Shown here in pieces: positions 24,754 through 31,894 of a stretch of 59,546 nucleotides of DNA; the first letter of the stretch is position 1; each line of letters starts with the position of its first letter. The stretch covers positions 1-59,546 of the forward strand of contig CAZBJX010000012.1 of NCBI GenBank assembly GCA_964492335.1, written 5' to 3'. Origin of the DNA: JAFGCL01 sp964492335. GTDB taxonomy: Bacteria; Chloroflexota; Dehalococcoidia; UBA2247; RBG-13-53-26. The translations under genes and the position numbers were made by a program. The notes beneath the pieces are model-generated. The model had not been told where the DNA came from and made no database searches. It saw nothing but the letters and a program-made list of their open reading frames with translations.

Positions 24754-25968
24754 CTAGCCCTTGAGGTGCTCATCATACTCGGCGCGGAAATGCCGCAGGC
24801 TGTCCATCACCGGGAGGGGCGCGGCCTGGCCCAGCCCGCAGGACGATGCCAGGGCCATGGCCTCCGACAGCTCCACCAGCGCCGCGAGGTCCCGGCGCAC
24901 GCCCTCCCCCACGGCGATCCGGGACAGGACCTCGGCCATGGCCTGGGTGCCCTCCCGGCACGGGGTGCATTTCCCGCACGACTCCGAGGCGAAGAAGCCC
25001 ATGGTGCGGCACATGATATCGACCACGTCCCGGCTGCGGTCGAAGACCATCACCGGGCCGGCCCCGAGCACGGTCTCATACGATAGCGGCACATCCATAC
25101 CCCCGGCGGGCAGGACCCGGCCGCAGGCGCCGCCCACCTGGACCATCTTGACATCCCGTCCCCCGGCCAGCTCCACCAAGTCCCGCAGAGGGCGCCCCAT
25201 CTCCAGCTCGTAGACCCCGGGCCAGTCCACGTCCCCGCTGACCGAGAAGACCTTGGTCCCCGGGCTCCGGTGAGTGCCCATGGCGCGGAACCGGTCGGCC
25301 CCGTTGGCCACGATCCACGGGATGTTCATCAGCGTCTCCACATTGTTGATCAGCGTGGGCATCCCGTGCAGCCCCCTGGTGGGCGGGAAGGGCGGCCTCG
25401 GCCGGGGCTCACCGCGCCGGCCCTCGAGCGACTCCATCAGGGCCGTCTCCTCGCCGCAGACATAGCCCCCGGCTCCCCGGCGCACGAGGATATCGACCTC
25501 CCGCCCGCGGATGGTCAGCCACCCCTTACCCTTCACCTGGGCGACGGCCTTCTCCAGCGGCGCCACCAAGTGGCCGTACTCGGCCCTCAGGTAGACCAGG
25601 GCCACGGCGGCCCCCACCGCACAGGCCGCCAGGGCCAGGCCCTCTATGAAGGAGAAGGGGTCCTTCTCCAACATGTGCCGGTCCTTGAAGGCCCCCACCT
25701 CCCCCTCGGAGGCGTTCCCGATGACATAGCGTCGCCCGCCCGCCGCCGAGGCAGTCTGCTCCCACTTGGCCCCGGCGGGGAAGCCGCTGCCACCGCGGCC
25801 CCTGAGCCCCGACCTCTTCACCACGTCGATCACCTGCGCCGGCGTCATCCGGGACTGCACCCGGCGCAGCGCCTCGAAGCCGCCCATCGCCTCGTAGGAG
25901 TCGACATCCCCCGGGTCAACCAGCCCGCAGTTCCTCAGCACCAGGATGTCCTGCTGCACCGTGCTCAC
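24754..25968 (-). CDS. NuoF-like NADH dehydrogenase subunit (FMN, 4Fe-4S)
   Basis: The 404-residue protein has the NADH/FMN-binding loop GRGGSGFPAGAKW (about residues 50-62), the acidic NASEGEVGAFKDRHMLE region, GAGGYVCGEETALMESLEG, a SLBB segment and the C-terminal 4Fe-4S motif ESCGKCTPCREGT with Cys331, 334, 337 and probably 377. It oxidises NADH and passes electrons to iron-sulfur centres. The GTG at 25968 overlaps the upstream stop (GTGA); the frame continues to 26052 but that extension overlaps the neighbour. No NuoE-like (24 kDa) gene is adjacent. Confidence 0.9.
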   Translation of the reverse strand: MSTVQQDILVLRNCGLVDPGDVDSYEAMGGFEALRRVQSRMTPAQVIDVVKRSGLRGRGGSGFPAGAKWEQTASAAGGRRYVIGNASEGEVGAFKDRHMLEKDPFSFIEGLALAACAVGAAVALVYLRAEYGHLVAPLEKAVAQVKGKGWLTIRGREVDILVRRGAGGYVCGEETALMESLEGRRGEPRPRPPFPPTRGLHGMPTLINNVETLMNIPWIVANGADRFRAMGTHRSPGTKVFSVSGDVDWPGVYELEMGRPLRDLVELAGGRDVKMVQVGGACGRVLPAGGMDVPLSYETVLGAGPVMVFDRSRDVVDIMCRTMGFFASESCGKCTPCREGTQAMAEVLSRIAVGEGVRRDLAALVELSEAMALASSCGLGQAAPLPVMDSLRHFRAEYDEHLKG

Positions 25969-26636
25969 CTCGCTGCGGCGGCCCGGGCCTTCGGCCCCCG
26001 GGCCGCGTCCTCCCGCTTCTGCAGCGCACCAACGGGACAGACCGACAGGCACACGTCGCAGGACTGGCAGACGTCGGCCTCAAGCGGCCGGTCGTGCCCG
26101 GCGATGACCTTGCAGTCGAAGCCCTGATAACCCATGGCCAGTATGTCCGCCTTCTTGATCTCACGGCAGGCCCGGACGCACCGGCGGCAGAGTATGCACT
26201 TGGACAGGTCCCGCACCACATACTGCGCGGCGTCCTCGGCCGGGTGGAAGTGCCGCTTCATCCGGAACCGGGGCATGGCAATGCCCATGTCGCCGGCCAG
26301 CCGGCGCAGCTGGCAGCTGTTGCCCTTGTCGCACACCAGGCAGACATCGGGGTGGCTGGCCAGGATAAGCTCCAGCAGCGTCCGGCGGGTGGCCGTCACC
26401 CTGGGCGAATGAGTGTGGATGACCATGCCCGCCGAGATCGGCGTCTGGCACGAGGGGACCAGTGCCCTCTGCCCCTCCACCTCCACCACGCAGAGCCGGC
26501 ACACGCCGGCGGGCGTCAGATCAGGGTGGTGGCAGAGCGTAGGGATGTCCACGCCCTTCTCTCGCGCCAGGTCCAGGACGGTCATCCCGGGCCGGCCGCG
26601 GGCCTTCTCCCCGTTGAGGGTCACCTCTATTTCCAC
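25965..26636 (-). CDS. NuoG/HydA-N-type iron-sulfur protein (2Fe-2S plus 4Fe-4S clusters)
   Basis: The 223-residue protein carries a 2Fe-2S ferredoxin domain (Cys35, 46, 49, 63), a His-Cys3 4Fe-4S site (His95, Cys99, 102, 108), and a two-cluster ferredoxin domain (Cys147, 150, 153, 157 and Cys190, 193, 196, 200). This is the N-terminal electron-wire part of NuoG or [FeFe]-hydrogenase subunits, without any molybdopterin or H-cluster domain. It most likely takes electrons from the NuoF-like subunit and hands them to MetV/MetF. Confidence 0.9.
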   Translation of the reverse strand: MEIEVTLNGEKARGRPGMTVLDLAREKGVDIPTLCHHPDLTPAGVCRLCVVEVEGQRALVPSCQTPISAGMVIHTHSPRVTATRRTLLELILASHPDVCLVCDKGNSCQLRRLAGDMGIAMPRFRMKRHFHPAEDAAQYVVRDLSKCILCRRCVRACREIKKADILAMGYQGFDCKVIAGHDRPLEADVCQSCDVCLSVCPVGALQKREDAARGPKARAAAAR

Positions 26637-26644
26637 GCGGCATC

Positions 26645-26971
26645 TCAGAGCACGAGCCAGAGGACTATCAGCAGGACCACCAGCGCTGCGGTCACAATGC
26701 CGATGTTGCGCAGGTCCCTGAGCAGGTGCGGATTGGCCGGGACCACGGGCCTGGCCGGCCCCCCAGCCCGGGGAGCCATCCGGCCCGCAGCCGATGACCC
26801 CCGGGGCACGGCCGGCCGGGGAGACGCCGGGGACGCGCCTGGCCCGGGGGCTTTCTGCGGCGCCGGCCCGGCGCCAGACGGCCGGTCCGCGGCCCCGCCC
26901 GGCTGGCGCCGGGCCCCGGGCTGCTGGCCTCTCTGGTATCTGCGCTTTCCGCGGCGTCTGCTCTTACTCAT
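26645..26971 (-). CDS. Small single-pass membrane protein, basic and proline/alanine-rich
   Basis: The 108-residue product starts MSKSRRRGKRRYQRGQQ, has a long Pro/Ala/Gly-rich middle, and ends in a membrane helix (NIGIVTAALVVLLIVLWLVL) that reaches the C-terminus, like a tail-anchored protein. Its ATG overlaps the recX stop (ATGAGTAA) and it ends 8 bases before the NuoG-like gene, so it is cotranscribed with both. I do not recognise a family; it could anchor a complex to the membrane. Confidence 0.6.
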   Translation of the reverse strand: MSKSRRRGKRRYQRGQQPGARRQPGGAADRPSGAGPAPQKAPGPGASPASPRPAVPRGSSAAGRMAPRAGGPARPVVPANPHLLRDLRNIGIVTAALVVLLIVLWLVL

Positions 26972-27503
26972 TGCTCCAGCTCTCCTGCCACAGCCGATTG
27001 ACTGTGCCCTCAATCACTTCATAGCCGAAGCCCCGCCGCCGCAGGGCGGCGCCGAGCCTCGTGCGGAACTGGCCGTAATCACACCCCGCCAGGCGAGCGG
27101 CCTTCTTCTGCGCCGCGCGGTACGCGGCAGCTTCGTCGTCGGCCCCGTCCAGGACGGCAGCCGCCACCTCGCGGTCTATCCCTTTGCGGGCCAGCTCGCT
27201 GCGGAGCGCGACCCGCCCGCGCGGGCTGTTCAAGTCCCGGTACTCCTTCCAGTATCGGGCAAAGGCCACGTCATCCACCAGCCCCCGGGACTTCAGGGTC
27301 CCCACGGCGCTGTCGATCGCCCCCCGCGCGAACCCCTTCTTCTCCAGCCACATGCGGACTTCGGACTCGCTGCGCGCCCGGTACCCGAGGTAGCGGCAGG
27401 CGGCATCCAGCGCTGACTGGGGCCGCGGGGCCCCCTTCCGCCCCGGGGCCCGCCCCCGTCCGGAAGGCCCTCCGGGCTCTGAAGCAGCGCCTTCTTCCGT
27501 CAA
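26964..27503 (-). CDS. recX: Regulatory protein RecX
   Basis: The 179-residue protein has three RecX-type three-helix repeats, for example ALDAACRYLGYRARSESEVRMWL, GLVDDVAFARYWKEYR and RRRGFGYEVIEGTVNRLW. RecX restrains RecA filament growth. It begins with TTG overlapping the recA stop (TTGA), the usual recA-recX coupling. A Pro/Gly-rich N-terminal stretch precedes the first repeat. Confidence 0.9.
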   Translation of the reverse strand: MTEEGAASEPGGPSGRGRAPGRKGAPRPQSALDAACRYLGYRARSESEVRMWLEKKGFARGAIDSAVGTLKSRGLVDDVAFARYWKEYRDLNSPRGRVALRSELARKGIDREVAAAVLDGADDEAAAYRAAQKKAARLAGCDYGQFRTRLGAALRRRGFGYEVIEGTVNRLWQESWSNE

Positions 27504-28534
27504 GCCTCGCCGCCCTCATCGTCCCCGGCGACAGTCACCAGGCCGCCCACGGACGTGCTCCTGGCCTTGATCTGGGACTCCACCTCCCGGGCCACCTCCA
27601 GGTGCTCCTTGAGGAAGGCCTTGGCGTTCTCACGCCCCTGCCCCAGCCGGGTATCGTTGAAGGAGAAGAAAGCGCCGCTCTTCTTGACGATGCCCATGGC
27701 CACGCCCAGGTCAACCAGGTCTGCTTCCCGGCTTATCCCCTGGGCAAACATGATGTCGAACTCGGCCGTCCGGAACGGGGGCGCCACCTTGTTCTTCACC
27801 ACCTTGGCCTTCACCCGGCTGCCTACGATATCGGTGCCGGACTTGATGGAGTCCTTGCGGCGGAGATCGATCCTCACGGAGCTGTAGAACTTCAGGGCCC
27901 TTCCACCCGGGGTCACCTCGGGGTTCCCGAAGAAAACCCCCACCTTCTCCCGCAACTGGTTGATGAAGATGGCGGCCGTGTTGGACTTGCTTATGGCGGC
28001 GGTCAGCTTCCGCAGGGCCTGCGACATCAGCCGCGCCTGCAGGCCGACCTGGGCGTCGCCCATGTCCCCTTCGATCTCCGCCCGGGGCACCAGGGCGGCC
28101 ACCGTGTCCAGGACGATGATGTCAATGGCGCCGCTCCTGACCAGGGCCTCGGTGATCTCCAGGGCCTGCTCCGCCGCGTCCGGCTGCGACACCAGTATGT
28201 CGACGATGTTCACCCCGCAACGGCTGGCATACGTGGGGTCGAAGGTGTGCTCCACATCGATATAGGCGGCCGTCCCGCCCTGGGCCTGGGCCTGGGCCAC
28301 GATGTGGTAGGCCAGGGTCGACTTCCCGGAGGACTCCGGGCCGAAGATCTCGGTGATGCGGCCCCGGGGAATGCCCCCGATGCCCAGGGCAAGGTCGAGG
28401 GAGAGCGAGCCGGTGGAGATGATGTCCACCGCCAGCAGAGCGGGGGACTCCCCCAGCCTCATCACCGCGCCTTTGCCGAACTGCTTCTCAATCTGGTCAA
28501 TGGCCATATCCAGGGCCTTTTCCTTCTCATTCAT
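27500..28534 (-). CDS. recA: Recombinase RecA
   Basis: The 344-residue protein has Walker A GPESSGKST, Walker B IIVLDTVAALVPR, the L2-region motif FINQLREKVGVFFGNPE and the standard N-terminus KALDMAIDQIEKQFGKGAVM. It forms filaments on single-stranded DNA and drives recombination and the SOS response. The ATG at 28534 follows AAGGAAGGA; the frame continues upstream but the extension is inside the nadE end. No LexA-type operator was recognised. It lies 25 bases after nadE. Confidence 0.97.
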   Translation of the reverse strand: MNEKEKALDMAIDQIEKQFGKGAVMRLGESPALLAVDIISTGSLSLDLALGIGGIPRGRITEIFGPESSGKSTLAYHIVAQAQAQGGTAAYIDVEHTFDPTYASRCGVNIVDILVSQPDAAEQALEITEALVRSGAIDIIVLDTVAALVPRAEIEGDMGDAQVGLQARLMSQALRKLTAAISKSNTAAIFINQLREKVGVFFGNPEVTPGGRALKFYSSVRIDLRRKDSIKSGTDIVGSRVKAKVVKNKVAPPFRTAEFDIMFAQGISREADLVDLGVAMGIVKKSGAFFSFNDTRLGQGRENAKAFLKEHLEVAREVESQIKARSTSVGGLVTVAGDDEGGEA

Positions 28535-28559
28535 GGGTGATTCCTTCCTTCTCTCCTGT

Positions 28560-29315
28560 TCAATCGGCATGATAACACAGCCCGCCGGGGCCAACAACCT
28601 GGTACGGCGGCACCGGGGGAAGGGCGCGCTTGTGGGCGTGGCGCGCCACTCTCTCCTCGATCTTTCGCCTGGCGGCCTCAGGGACCTCTCCGCCGGTGAA
28701 GTACGCGTCAAGGTGGTCATAGGAGAGGCCCATCTCCTGCTCGTCGGTCTGGCCCGCCCACAGCCCTGCGGAGGGCGGCTTGTCGATGATCTCCCGGTGG
28801 ACCTCCAGGTGCCGCGCCAGGTCCCGTACCTGCGACTTCACCAGGCCGCCCAGCGGCAGCAGGTCGACGCCGGCGTCGCCGTACTTGGTGAAGTAGCCCA
28901 CTCCCAGCTCGCAGCGGTTGCTCCCGCCCACCACCAGGTAGTTCAGCCGGTTGGCGAAGAAGTACAGCGTGGCCATTCTGAGCCGGGGTTTGAGGTTGCT
29001 GGTGGCCGCCCGGCAGTCCGGGCCCGCGGCGCCCGGCAGCGCCGAGACCAGTGCGTCGTACACGGCATCGATGTTCACCGTCTCCGTGGGGATGCCGAAC
29101 CTGTCGGCCACCAGGCGGGCATGCTCCGCGTCCTCGGGGATGCTGTGGCAGGGAATGAGTACCCCCAGCACGCCGTCGGGGAAGGCCCGCCGGCACAGGA
29201 CAGCGACCACGCACGAGTCAATGCCTCCGCTCATGCCGAACACCACCCCCCGGGCGCCGGCGCCCGCCACTTCCTCCCTCAGCCAATCCACCAGTCTGGC
29301 GGTCAACTGCTGCAT
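28560..29315 (-). CDS. nadE: NAD+ synthetase (ammonia-dependent)
   Basis: The 251-residue protein has the PP-loop SGGIDS (residues 29-34), the VGGSNRCELGVGYFTKYGDAG-type motif (seen as SNRCELGVGYFTKYGDAGVD) and no glutaminase domain, so ammonia is the likely nitrogen donor. It makes NAD from deamido-NAD. The ATG at 29315 is preceded by GGGAGGGG and is preferred over in-frame ATGs at 29330 and 29366, which lie in the promoter. nadA lies elsewhere in the window. Confidence 0.92.
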   Translation of the reverse strand: MQQLTARLVDWLREEVAGAGARGVVFGMSGGIDSCVVAVLCRRAFPDGVLGVLIPCHSIPEDAEHARLVADRFGIPTETVNIDAVYDALVSALPGAAGPDCRAATSNLKPRLRMATLYFFANRLNYLVVGGSNRCELGVGYFTKYGDAGVDLLPLGGLVKSQVRDLARHLEVHREIIDKPPSAGLWAGQTDEQEMGLSYDHLDAYFTGGEVPEAARRKIEERVARHAHKRALPPVPPYQVVGPGGLCYHAD

Positions 29316-29336
29316 CTGGACCCCTCCCATGGCAAC

Positions 29337-29366
29337 AGTATAGCCAATATTGATCGCATAAGTCAA
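29337..29366 (-). promoter_or_regulatory. Promoter for nadE-recA-recX and the downstream series
   Basis: On the reverse strand TTGACT (29361-29366) and TATACT (29337-29342) are 18 bases apart. Transcription would start near 29330, and the leader contains the strong ribosome site of nadE. No other good promoter was found between nadE and metF, so this may drive the whole block. Confidence 0.65.
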
Positions 29367-29417
29367 AATCCTCCATATCGCAGCATGGCCCTGTGCTCGC
29401 GCCCCCTGCCGGGCACT

Positions 29418-30971
29418 TCAGCCGCCGCGGGCCCGCTCCAGCATGCCCGGGCGGGCGCGGGCGAACTCCATCAGCCGCCTGATGGCCAGCGCGGCGCCAC
29501 CCATGGAAGAGAAGAGCGCAATGCCCTTCTCGTGGCAGACCTGCCGGGCGTTGTGTGACAGGCGGCGGGACCTCTCGTCGGTGGTGAAGTGGATGACCAT
29601 GGCCGCGGGGAGGCGGCACTGCCGGGCCGCCGCCATCATGGGTCCCACCTGCGCGGCGATCATGGCCTCGGTCACCGGCATGGGGTTGTTGTCCACGGGG
29701 CAGTGGAAGACGGCCAGGTCCAGGCCCGGCCAGTCATCCAGCGCAGCCGTGAGGTCTCCCCATCCCCGGTCCCCCGGCTTGATCTGCGTCTCCCAGGGAT
29801 ACCGCAGCACCTCCAGGGCGTCCGCCGCCGCGGAGACCCGCTCCTGCACAATGATGGCGTTGAGCCCGTTGGCGTCGAGGGGGTTGCCCACCATGGTACC
29901 GGCCAGCGGGACGAAACCCAGCAGGCGCCGCCGTATCTCTTCGGGCATGGGGGCGATCCTCAGCCCGGCCCTCTCGCAATCGTCAGCCGAGAGCACCGTG
30001 GGCCCTCCCCCGTTGCCCACCAGGCAGGTGCTGGTGCCCGCCGGCGGCCTCATGCGCAGCAGGGCCACCAGCATGTCGGCGGTTTCCTCCACGCTCCCGG
30101 TCCTGATGACGCCCGCGTCCCGGAGGAGGCTGCCCCAGACCGCGTCGGCGCCGGCCAGTGCCCCCGTGTGCGTGCCCGCCGCCCTCGCCCCGGCGGCGGT
30201 GGCTCCGCCCTTCAGAACAACCACCGGCTTGCTCGAGGCGGCCTCCCGCAGCGCCCGGGCGAAGCGCGGCCCGTCGCTGGCGCCCTCGATGTAGGCCGCG
30301 ATGACCCTGGTCGCGGGGTCGCGCGCCAGGTACTCCAGGAGATCGGACTCGTCCACGTCCGCGGCATTGCCGAAGCTGGTCACCTTGCTGAAGCGCAGGC
30401 CCCGGTCCGCCACCGCCCGCACGGTGCAGCCGGTGATGCCGCCGCTCTGGCAGAGCAGCCCTATGGGGCCGGGCTCCCGGGGGTAATCGGCGCAGAAGCT
30501 GACCCCGGAGGAAGGGCAGTACACCCCCATGCAGTTGGGCCCGACTATGCGGGGTCCGCCGGGCCCTGCCGCCGCCAGTAGCTGCCGCTGGGCCTCAATG
30601 CCCTCCGGCTCCCCTGTCTCCGCGAACCCGGCGCTGAATATCTGGACGAACCTCACCCCGGCCTCCCGGCACTCGGCTACCAGTGCGGGCGTGCGCCGCG
30701 CCGGAAGGCAGCCCACAACCAGGTCCACCGGGCCCGGGACCTCCCCGATGCTGCGGCAGGACACCGCGCCCGGCACCTCTTCCCCCCTGGTGTCGACGGC
30801 ATATATCCGGCCCCGGTAGCCCAGCTCCAGCAGCGGGGCTATGTAGTACTGCCGGATGTACCACTTGTCCGCATCGGACAGCGCCCCCACGACCGCCACC
30901 GACGCCGGGTTGAAGAGGCGGTCGAGATCGGAGGCCCTGTCGTGGCGCGGACCGCGGGGGCTGCTATTCAT
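29418..30971 (-). CDS. Acyl-CoA synthetase (ADP-forming) alpha-subunit-like protein
   Basis: The roughly 517-residue protein has a CoA-binding Rossmann domain (DLDRLFNPASVAVVGALSD onward) and two flavodoxin-like succinyl-CoA-ligase domains (IVGPNCMGVY, LLCQSGGITG). The loop AAGTHTGALAGADAVW holds the likely phospho-histidine. No ATP-grasp (beta) domain is fused and none is adjacent, so it is an orphan alpha part. ADP-forming enzymes of this family make ATP from acetyl-CoA or other acyl-CoAs. ATG 30971 has a GGAG about 10 bases upstream; 30980 is an alternative. Confidence 0.82.
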   Translation of the reverse strand: MNSSPRGPRHDRASDLDRLFNPASVAVVGALSDADKWYIRQYYIAPLLELGYRGRIYAVDTRGEEVPGAVSCRSIGEVPGPVDLVVGCLPARRTPALVAECREAGVRFVQIFSAGFAETGEPEGIEAQRQLLAAAGPGGPRIVGPNCMGVYCPSSGVSFCADYPREPGPIGLLCQSGGITGCTVRAVADRGLRFSKVTSFGNAADVDESDLLEYLARDPATRVIAAYIEGASDGPRFARALREAASSKPVVVLKGGATAAGARAAGTHTGALAGADAVWGSLLRDAGVIRTGSVEETADMLVALLRMRPPAGTSTCLVGNGGGPTVLSADDCERAGLRIAPMPEEIRRRLLGFVPLAGTMVGNPLDANGLNAIIVQERVSAAADALEVLRYPWETQIKPGDRGWGDLTAALDDWPGLDLAVFHCPVDNNPMPVTEAMIAAQVGPMMAAARQCRLPAAMVIHFTTDERSRRLSHNARQVCHEKGIALFSSMGGAALAIRRLMEFARARPGMLERARGG

Positions 30972-31108
30972 AAGTGACATCTCCGGGGGTCGGCCCTGCA
31001 AGCTGATGGTAGCCCTTATGCCGCCGCCAGGCAAGGTGAGCACGGGGCCAGGCCCGCCATAGCAGACTCCAAGCCTGGCCCGCGCTTCCCGCCCCTGGTC
31101 CCCTGTGC

Positions 31109-31114
31109 TAGAAT
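31109..31114 (+). promoter_or_regulatory. -10 box placing transcription start at the ATG of the next gene
   Basis: TAGAAT ends six bases before the ATG at 31121, so the transcript would begin at or near the A of the start codon. No convincing -35 hexamer is visible. Confidence 0.4.
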
Positions 31115-31120
31115 GGGGCC

Positions 31121-31894
31121 ATGACCCAGGCCGCCGAGAAGACCCTCTCCCAGACCCCCGCCGACAGGGAGGCCATCCTCCACCTGAAGGATGGCATCGC
31201 CGCCGGCCGGAACTGGTACGTGGCCCTGCTGGAGGCCATCGGCCTCTGGGGGAGCGCCGAGGAGCTGCACGAGGGCCGGCGCTACCGCTACCTGATCGGG
31301 GGAGAGGCCTTCGACTGGCTTACCCTGGCCGACAGGCTGTGCCAGGAGGTCGACGGCCCGGTGCCGGAGAGCGAGAAGATGGACCTGCTCTTCGCCGCCA
31401 CCCCGCCCCTGGACCTGCCCCCGCGGGAGTTCCGCAACCTCATCGGCGAGGTCAAGTACCGCGCCTACCTGAACTACCTCTACGGGGTGGTGGTGGAGGA
31501 AGCCCTCCAGTCCGTGGTCGAGGAGGAGGTCCTCAAGGAGAACGGCCACTTCACCCTGGTCCTGGGCCAGCGCGTGGAGCAGGAGACCTGCCGCCGCATC
31601 TACGAGGCGGACATGCTTGACCTCCTGGCCCGGTTCCGGGGCCAGCGGGGGTACGCCGACGGGGACTCCATGTCGCTCACGGAGAGGAAGGAGTTCACCT
31701 ACTGGCTGTTCAAGTACCGGGTGGAGCACTCCGAGAAGGCCCGGGTGGCCAGCGACACGCGGAAGGCGCTGTCCTGGCTGCAGCGCCAGTGGGCCGCCAG
31801 CACCAGACACCGTCGGGCCCGCACGGCCGACATGCAGCTGCTCCTCGGGCTGCACACCTCCGAGGCGGACGGGGAGGCCGAGCACCCGGTCTAG
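31121..31894 (+). CDS. Conserved-looking protein of unknown function
   Basis: The 257-residue protein is soluble and mostly helical in composition, with no signal peptide, membrane helix or motif I recognise. Notable stretches are RNWYVALLEAIGLW (residues about 29-42), YLIGGEAFDWLTLADRLC and KEFTYWLFKYRVEHSEKARV. It has normal codon usage. It stands alone between a divergent acyl-CoA ligase gene and the convergent pcrA, whose stop codon overlaps its own by four bases. It appears to be translated from a leaderless transcript. Confidence 0.7.
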   Translation: MTQAAEKTLSQTPADREAILHLKDGIAAGRNWYVALLEAIGLWGSAEELHEGRRYRYLIGGEAFDWLTLADRLCQEVDGPVPESEKMDLLFAATPPLDLPPREFRNLIGEVKYRAYLNYLYGVVVEEALQSVVEEEVLKENGHFTLVLGQRVEQETCRRIYEADMLDLLARFRGQRGYADGDSMSLTERKEFTYWLFKYRVEHSEKARVASDTRKALSWLQRQWAASTRHRRARTADMQLLLGLHTSEADGEAEHPV

